Below the pieces are notes generated by a model, which ran no database searches, was not told the origin of the DNA, and saw only the letters and a list, made by a program, of their open reading frames with translations. A DNA stretch of 64,000 nt from Haloechinothrix aidingensis (GTDB taxonomy: Bacteria > Actinomycetota > Actinomycetes > Mycobacteriales > Pseudonocardiaceae): the NCBI RefSeq assembly GCF_013450155.1, contig NZ_JACCKD010000003.1, positions 310,001 through 374,000 of the forward strand. Reading direction: 5' to 3'. Shown here piece after piece: positions 59,698 through 64,000 of the stretch. The position numbers and the translations under genes are program-made. The stretch's first letter is position 1. Every line of letters begins with the position of its first letter.

Positions 59698-61176
59698 ATG
59701 ACTGCCCTACCGCAGGTCGAACCGTGTGACATGGTCGTGTTCGGCGGAACGGGCGATCTCGCCATGCGCAAGCTGCTGCCAGCGCTGTTCCTGCGCGCAC
59801 GGGACGGTCAGCTGGACCCCGGATCCCGCATCGTCGCGGTGTCGCGTTCCGGCCTCGACGACGCCGGGTACCGGGACAAGGTCGCCGCGGAGCTCCAGGC
59901 GAGCCTGCCTGCCGAATCCGCCGGCCCGGAGGCGATCGGTGACTTCCTGCGGCAGCTGCACCACATCACGATCGATGTCTCCGAGCACGCGTCGTTCGGT
60001 GCCGTCGGAGAGGTACTCGGCGCGGACGCCGAGCGGGTACGGGTGTTCTACCTCGCCTGCGCGTCACAGCTGTTCGGCACCATCTGCCGAGGGCTGGACT
60101 CGGCGGGCCTGGTCAGCGAGCGCTCCCGCGTCGTGCTGGAGAAGCCGATCGGGCACGACCTGGCCTCCGCCAGGCGGATCAATGACGAGGTCGGCACGGT
60201 CTTTCCCGAGGAACGGATCTACCGCATCGATCACTACCTGGGTAAGGAAACCGTGCAGAACCTCCTGGTCCTGCGGTTCGCCAACGCGCTGCTCGAGCCA
60301 CAATGGAACTCCGGTGCCATCGACCACGTGCAGATCACGGTCAGCGAGTCGCTCGGGGTCGGTAGCCGTGCCGGCTACTACGACCGCGCAGGCGCGCTGC
60401 GTGACATGGTGCAGAACCACCTGTTGCAGCTGCTGTGCCTCGTCGCCATGGAGCCGCCGACCGCACTCGACCGGGAAGCCGTGCGGGACGAGAAGCTCAA
60501 GGTGCTGCAGGCCGTGCGTCCGATGTCGGAGAGCGACGTCGCCAGGGCCACCTGCAGGGGACAGTACGGCGCCGGGTTGATCGACGGCGTCGCCGTTCCC
60601 GGGTATCTGGACGAGCTGGACGGCGCGCCGAGCCGGACGGAGACGTTCGCGGCACTGCGCGTGGACATCGCCAACTGGCGGTGGTCGGGCACGCCGTTCT
60701 ACCTGCGGACCGGCAAGCGCATGGAACGGCACGCCTCGGAGATCGTGGTGCAGTTCCGCCCGGTACCGCACTCCATCTTTCCCGGGACGGAAGGCGGTAT
60801 CGCCCCGAACCGGCTCGTGCTGCGGCTGCAGCCCGACGAGGGTGTCCGGCTGCACCTGGTCACCAAGGAGCCCGGTCCCGGCGGGGTGCGGCTGCGGCCG
60901 GTGCCACTGAACCTCAGCTTCGCGGAGACCTTCCGGTCGCCGCTGCCCGACGCCTACGAGCGATTGCTGCTGGATGTCATACGTGGCAACCCGACCCTGT
61001 TCATGCGGCGCGACGAGGTCGAGGCCGCATGGGCCTGGACAGAGCCCATCCTGGCCGCCTGGGCCGCATCGGGTGAGTCCCCCCAGCGGTACGCCGCGGG
61101 TACCAGTGGCCCGCCGGGCGCCACCGCCCTGATCGAGCGTGACGGACGTACCTGGCATGAGGAGGATTTTCAGTGA
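59698..61176 (+). CDS. zwf: glucose-6-phosphate dehydrogenase
   Basis: A 492-residue NADP enzyme catalysing the first step of the pentose-phosphate and Entner-Doudoroff routes. Rossmann motif [18 protein letters not shown] and the active-site signature [21 protein letters not shown] are present; [12 protein letters not shown] and FYLRTGKRM also fit. Length is normal. Its stop overlaps the edd start (GTGA). ATG 59698 has GGAAGGA 8 bases upstream. Confidence 0.96.
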   Translation: MTALPQVEPCDMVVFGGTGDLAMRKLLPALFLRARDGQLDPGSRIVAVSRSGLDDAGYRDKVAAELQASLPAESAGPEAIGDFLRQLHHITIDVSEHASFGAVGEVLGADAERVRVFYLACASQLFGTICRGLDSAGLVSERSRVVLEKPIGHDLASARRINDEVGTVFPEERIYRIDHYLGKETVQNLLVLRFANALLEPQWNSGAIDHVQITVSESLGVGSRAGYYDRAGALRDMVQNHLLQLLCLVAMEPPTALDREAVRDEKLKVLQAVRPMSESDVARATCRGQYGAGLIDGVAVPGYLDELDGAPSRTETFAALRVDIANWRWSGTPFYLRTGKRMERHASEIVVQFRPVPHSIFPGTEGGIAPNRLVLRLQPDEGVRLHLVTKEPGPGGVRLRPVPLNLSFAETFRSPLPDAYERLLLDVIRGNPTLFMRRDEVEAAWAWTEPILAAWAASGESPQRYAAGTSGPPGATALIERDGRTWHEEDFQ

Positions 61177-63038
61177 CGGCAGACCTCCATCCGGTCGTGC
61201 ACGCGGTGACCGAGCGGATCCGCGAGCGCAGCGACCAGTCCCGGGCCGCGTACCTGGCGCGGGTGCGGCAGGCCGCACGGCAGGGCCCCGCGCGCGGGGA
61301 GCTCGCCTGCGCGAACCTCGCGCACGGTTTCGCCTCCGCCGGCGAGGTGGACAAGCAGGCGCTGCGACGTACGAGGAAGCCGAACATCGCTATCGTCTCG
61401 GCGTACAACGACATGCTCTCCGCCCACAAGCCGCTGGAGGACTTCCCCGCCGCCCTCCGCAAGGCCGTCGCCGACGGTGGCGGTATCGCGCAGTTCGCCG
61501 GTGGCGTTCCGGCGATGTGCGACGGGATCACCCAGGGCCGCGCGGGTATGGAGCTGTCGCTGTTCAGCCGCGACGTCATCGCCATGGCCACGGCGGTGGC
61601 GCTGTCCCACGACATGTTCGACGGAGCGTTGCTGCTCGGCGTGTGCGACAAGATCGTGCCCGGCCTGGTGATCGGGGCCCTGTCGTTCGGGCACCTGCCC
61701 ACCATCCTCGTCCCCGCAGGGCCGATGACCTCCGGGCTGCCGAACAGCGAGAAGAGCAGGATCCGGCAGCTGCACGCCGAGGGCAAGGTCGGCAGGGAGG
61801 AGCTGCTCGAGGCCGAGTCGGCTTCCTATCACGGTCCAGGTACCTGCACGTTCTACGGAACGGCCAACTCCAACCAGCTGCTGATGGAGGCGATGGGGTT
61901 GCACCTGCCCGGAACGAGCTTCGTCAACCCGGGCACCGAGCTGCGCGCGGCGCTGACCCACGAGGCAGGCAGGCGGGTGGTGGGGTTGACCGCACCGTCC
62001 GGCGAGGACACCACGCACTCCGGCTACACCCCGCTGGCCGACGTCGTCGACGAGCGCGCCGTGGTCAACGGGGTGCTCGCGCTGCTGGCGACGGGTGGAT
62101 CGACGAACCACACCATGCACCTGGTGGCGATGGCAGCCGCGGCCGGTATCGACCTGCGCTGGGAGGACTTCGCGGAGCTCTCCGCGGTGACCCCGCTGCT
62201 GGCGCGGATCTACCCGAACGGCCAGGCCGACATCAACCACTTCCACGCGGCAGGCGGTATGGGCTTCCTGCTCGGTCAGCTGCTGGACGCGGGACTGCTG
62301 CATCCCGACACCCGCACCGTCAGCGGGCACGCGCTGTCCGATGCCTACCGGACCGAGCCCGCGCTGGACGGCGGATCCGTTGTGTGGCGGGACGCGCCTG
62401 CCGAGAGCCTGGACAAGAACGTGCTGCGCGGCGCATCCGACCCGTTCTCCCCGGAGGGCGGGCTGCGGATGCTCACGGGCAACCTCGGAAACGCCGTGGT
62501 CAAGACGTCCGCGGTACGCGACGGGCACCGCGTGGTGCGGGCGCCGGCGCGCGTGTTCGACGACCAGAGCGAGTTCCTCGCCGCGTTCGAGGCCGGTGAG
62601 CTCGATCGCGACCTGGTCGCCGTGCTGCGCTTCCAGGGGCCACGGGCCAACGGGATGCCCGAGCTGCACAAGCTCACCCCCACGCTCGGTGTCTTGCAGG
62701 ACCGCGGTCACCGGGTCGCCCTGGTCACCGACGGGCGCATGTCCGGAGCCTCCGGCAAGGTCCCGGCCGCGATCCACCTCACCCCGGAGGCTGCGGACGG
62801 CGGAACGCTGGCTCGGCTGCGCGACGGCGACCCGATCCGGCTGGATACCACGTCCGGGACCCTGGAGGTGCTTGTCGACGCGCACGAGTTCGGCGCGCGC
62901 GAGGCCGACCCCGCTCCCCCGCCGGGCGCGGGCACGGGACGGGAGCTGTTCGCACCCATGCGGGGCACGGTCGGCGCCGCGGACCGCGGAGCCACCGTGT
63001 TCGGGTTCCAGGAACGGTCGTCCCCGCCTGCGCGGTGA
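61173..63038 (+). CDS. edd: phosphogluconate dehydratase
   Basis: A 621-residue [4Fe-4S] dehydratase making KDPG from 6-phosphogluconate. Cluster and signature regions: [47 protein letters not shown] and [18 protein letters not shown]. It resembles IlvD, but the zwf and eda neighbours decide for Edd. GTG 61173 overlaps the zwf stop; translational coupling is likely. Confidence 0.95.
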   Translation: MTADLHPVVHAVTERIRERSDQSRAAYLARVRQAARQGPARGELACANLAHGFASAGEVDKQALRRTRKPNIAIVSAYNDMLSAHKPLEDFPAALRKAVADGGGIAQFAGGVPAMCDGITQGRAGMELSLFSRDVIAMATAVALSHDMFDGALLLGVCDKIVPGLVIGALSFGHLPTILVPAGPMTSGLPNSEKSRIRQLHAEGKVGREELLEAESASYHGPGTCTFYGTANSNQLLMEAMGLHLPGTSFVNPGTELRAALTHEAGRRVVGLTAPSGEDTTHSGYTPLADVVDERAVVNGVLALLATGGSTNHTMHLVAMAAAAGIDLRWEDFAELSAVTPLLARIYPNGQADINHFHAAGGMGFLLGQLLDAGLLHPDTRTVSGHALSDAYRTEPALDGGSVVWRDAPAESLDKNVLRGASDPFSPEGGLRMLTGNLGNAVVKTSAVRDGHRVVRAPARVFDDQSEFLAAFEAGELDRDLVAVLRFQGPRANGMPELHKLTPTLGVLQDRGHRVALVTDGRMSGASGKVPAAIHLTPEAADGGTLARLRDGDPIRLDTTSGTLEVLVDAHEFGAREADPAPPPGAGTGRELFAPMRGTVGAADRGATVFGFQERSSPPAR

Positions 63039-63079
63039 GCGGTACGGCGAACACAGTGAGCACCCGAAGGAGGAAGGCC

Positions 63080-63709
63080 ATGTCAGCACAGCTCGCCGGA
63101 TCCGTTCTGGACATATCCCCCGTCATCCCGGTGGTCGTGCTCGGCGATGCCGGCGAGGCGGCCCCCCTCGCGGGTGCACTGGCCCGCGGCGGGATCGGAA
63201 TCGTCGAGGTAACCCTGCGCTCGCCCGCGGCCCTGGAGGGCGTGCGGCGTATCCGGGCCGAGGTACCGGAGATCACCGTCGGCGCCGGTACGGTCACCGG
63301 TGCGGCCCAGGTCGGCGAAGCCGTGGACGCGGGGGCCCAGTTCCTGGTCAGTCCGGGCAGTACGCCGGCATTGCTGGATGCCATGGCAGCGTGTCCGGTG
63401 CCGTATCTCGCGGGCACCTCGACGGTCTCGGAGATGCTCGAGGTGCTCGACAGGGGGGCGACCGAGATGAAGTTCTTCCCCGCAGAGGCTTCGGGCGGGC
63501 TGGACTACCTCATGTCGGTGGCGGGACCGCTTCCGCACGCGCGCTTCTGCCCCACCGGCGGCATCTCGGCTCAGAACGCACCGCGGTACCTCGCCGCCGC
63601 CAACGTCGGATGCGTGGGCGGGTCCTGGCTCACCCCCGCGGACGCCGTGACCGCAGGCGACTGGCAGCGCATCGAGCGTCTCGCCGCCGAGGCCGCGCAG
63701 CTCGGCTGA
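63080..63709 (+). CDS. eda: KDPG aldolase
   Basis: A 209-residue class I aldolase splitting KDPG to pyruvate and glyceraldehyde-3-phosphate. The Schiff-base lysine is in [12 protein letters not shown], the catalytic glutamate in [11 protein letters not shown], and FCPTGGIS binds phosphate. ATG 63080 has a strong GAAGGAGGAAGG ribosome site; the ORF's earlier codons are not used. With zwf and edd it completes an Entner-Doudoroff operon. Confidence 0.96.
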   Translation: MSAQLAGSVLDISPVIPVVVLGDAGEAAPLAGALARGGIGIVEVTLRSPAALEGVRRIRAEVPEITVGAGTVTGAAQVGEAVDAGAQFLVSPGSTPALLDAMAACPVPYLAGTSTVSEMLEVLDRGATEMKFFPAEASGGLDYLMSVAGPLPHARFCPTGGISAQNAPRYLAAANVGCVGGSWLTPADAVTAGDWQRIERLAAEAAQLG

Positions 63710-63849
63710 ATGACGCTTTCACTCCGCCGAATGGACTGAATGTGTCATTCGGCACGCCCGGGGCCGGACCCAGCTGTGCCGAGGAACATACCGCTCAGTA
63801 TCGTCGGGCGCTGCCGCGAACGCGCGGCACGAACCAGCGGTACGGCCGG

Positions 63850-63876
63850 TCGCTGCCGCGACACCCGCGGCAGCGA
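63850..63876 (+). terminator. hairpin between eda and the NSS transporter gene
   Basis: TCGCTGCCGCG (63850-63860) pairs perfectly with 63866-63876 around a 5-base loop. It may end the eda transcript or attenuate the transporter gene, which starts 29 bases later. Confidence 0.6.
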
Positions 63877-63904
63877 TGGAAGGTATGAACAAGGAGCCTC
63901 GTAC

Positions 63905-64000
63905 ATGGCAAACCAGGTCCGCGAGCAATGGGCTACGCGAGCCGGATTCCTGCTCGCCGCCATCGGGTCGGCGGTCGGGCTGGGCAACATCTGGCGGTTC
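63905..64000 (+). CDS. sodium-dependent transporter, NSS/SLC6 family, partial (C-terminus outside window)
   Basis: The first 32 codons are present. After MANQVREQWATRAGF comes the first helix with AAIGSAVGLGNIWRF, the highly conserved NSS sodium-binding segment around an unwound helix. The ATG at 63905 follows AAGGAG by 10 bases. NSS proteins co-transport amino acids or related compounds with sodium. The rest runs off the right edge. Confidence 0.88.
   Translation, partial: MANQVREQWATRAGFLLAAIGSAVGLGNIWRF

Noticed and set aside
61170-63089. A 639-codon minus-strand frame over edd
   Set aside because: Antisense shadow; edd has both dehydratase signatures and operon context.
63703-63760. GAATGAC...GTCATTC arms after eda as a terminator
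   Set aside because: The arms are only 7 bases with a loop of over 30 bases; the hairpin at 63850-63876 is far stronger.

Overview
The window is about 70 percent GC with dense genes and many GTG/TTG starts. It carries actinobacterial markers: RbpA, a split Lnt/Ppm1 pair, Rpf-like and DUF3040, DUF3090, DUF3097 and DUF5703 families, F420-type PPOX proteins, an ECF41 sigma factor and a perfect mycobacterial-type LexA box. Gene content fits a member of the Pseudonocardiaceae. That placement is inferred from families; no 16S rRNA is present.

1-11.8 kb: a partial GDSL esterase, a radical-SAM aminomutase, an amidohydrolase, lnt-ppm1, rbpA behind a SigR/SigH-type promoter, an Atg22-like MFS carrier, a GNAT acetyltransferase, an Rpf-type muralytic enzyme, a glycerophosphodiesterase and a small zinc-finger protein. 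12-18 kb: an ECF41 sigma factor translationally coupled to a carboxymuconolactone-decarboxylase-like protein behind a matching promoter. Next to it lies a TetR gene divergent from a five-gene operon (flavin amine oxidase, small membrane protein, two SnoaL-like proteins, alpha/beta hydrolase), with two dyads between them.

18-24.9 kb is accessory: His-rich membrane proteins, a small leaderless gene under a textbook promoter overlapped by a perfect SOS box, an autoregulated leaderless PadR/HAAS pair, a tyrosine recombinase divergent from a zinc-finger/coiled-coil protein, a VOC protein and a frameshifted methyltransferase. 25-29.7 kb: a crotonase, molybdopterin oxidoreductase and CBS-protein operon faces a TetR gene across a 27-bp palindrome.

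29.7-48.5 kb is mostly housekeeping: adenosine deaminase, an amidohydrolase, a DrrAB-like exporter with a MerR-style promoter, an SPFH protein with two nearly identical NfeD genes upstream, DUF3097, an MBL hydrolase, the SCO1664/DUF3090/histidine-phosphatase set split by a PPOX gene and malate dehydrogenase, an aldo/keto reductase, a lipoprotein/DUF5703 pair and an alpha/beta hydrolase/M20 peptidase pair. 48.6-58 kb: tRNA-Leu(GAG) with a strong terminator, a dehydrogenase/TetR/membrane-protein operon, serA-DUF1015, TetR/quinone oxidoreductase and two hydrolase-like genes with DUF3040. 58-64 kb: a ROK regulator divergent from a complete Entner-Doudoroff operon (zwf-edd-eda), then the start of an NSS-family sodium symporter.

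The most unusual points are the SOS-controlled leaderless gene, the recombinase/coiled-coil pair, the Mo-enzyme/crotonase/CBS operon, the tandem NfeD genes with a gene-conversion pattern, and alpha/beta hydrolases that lack catalytic residues.
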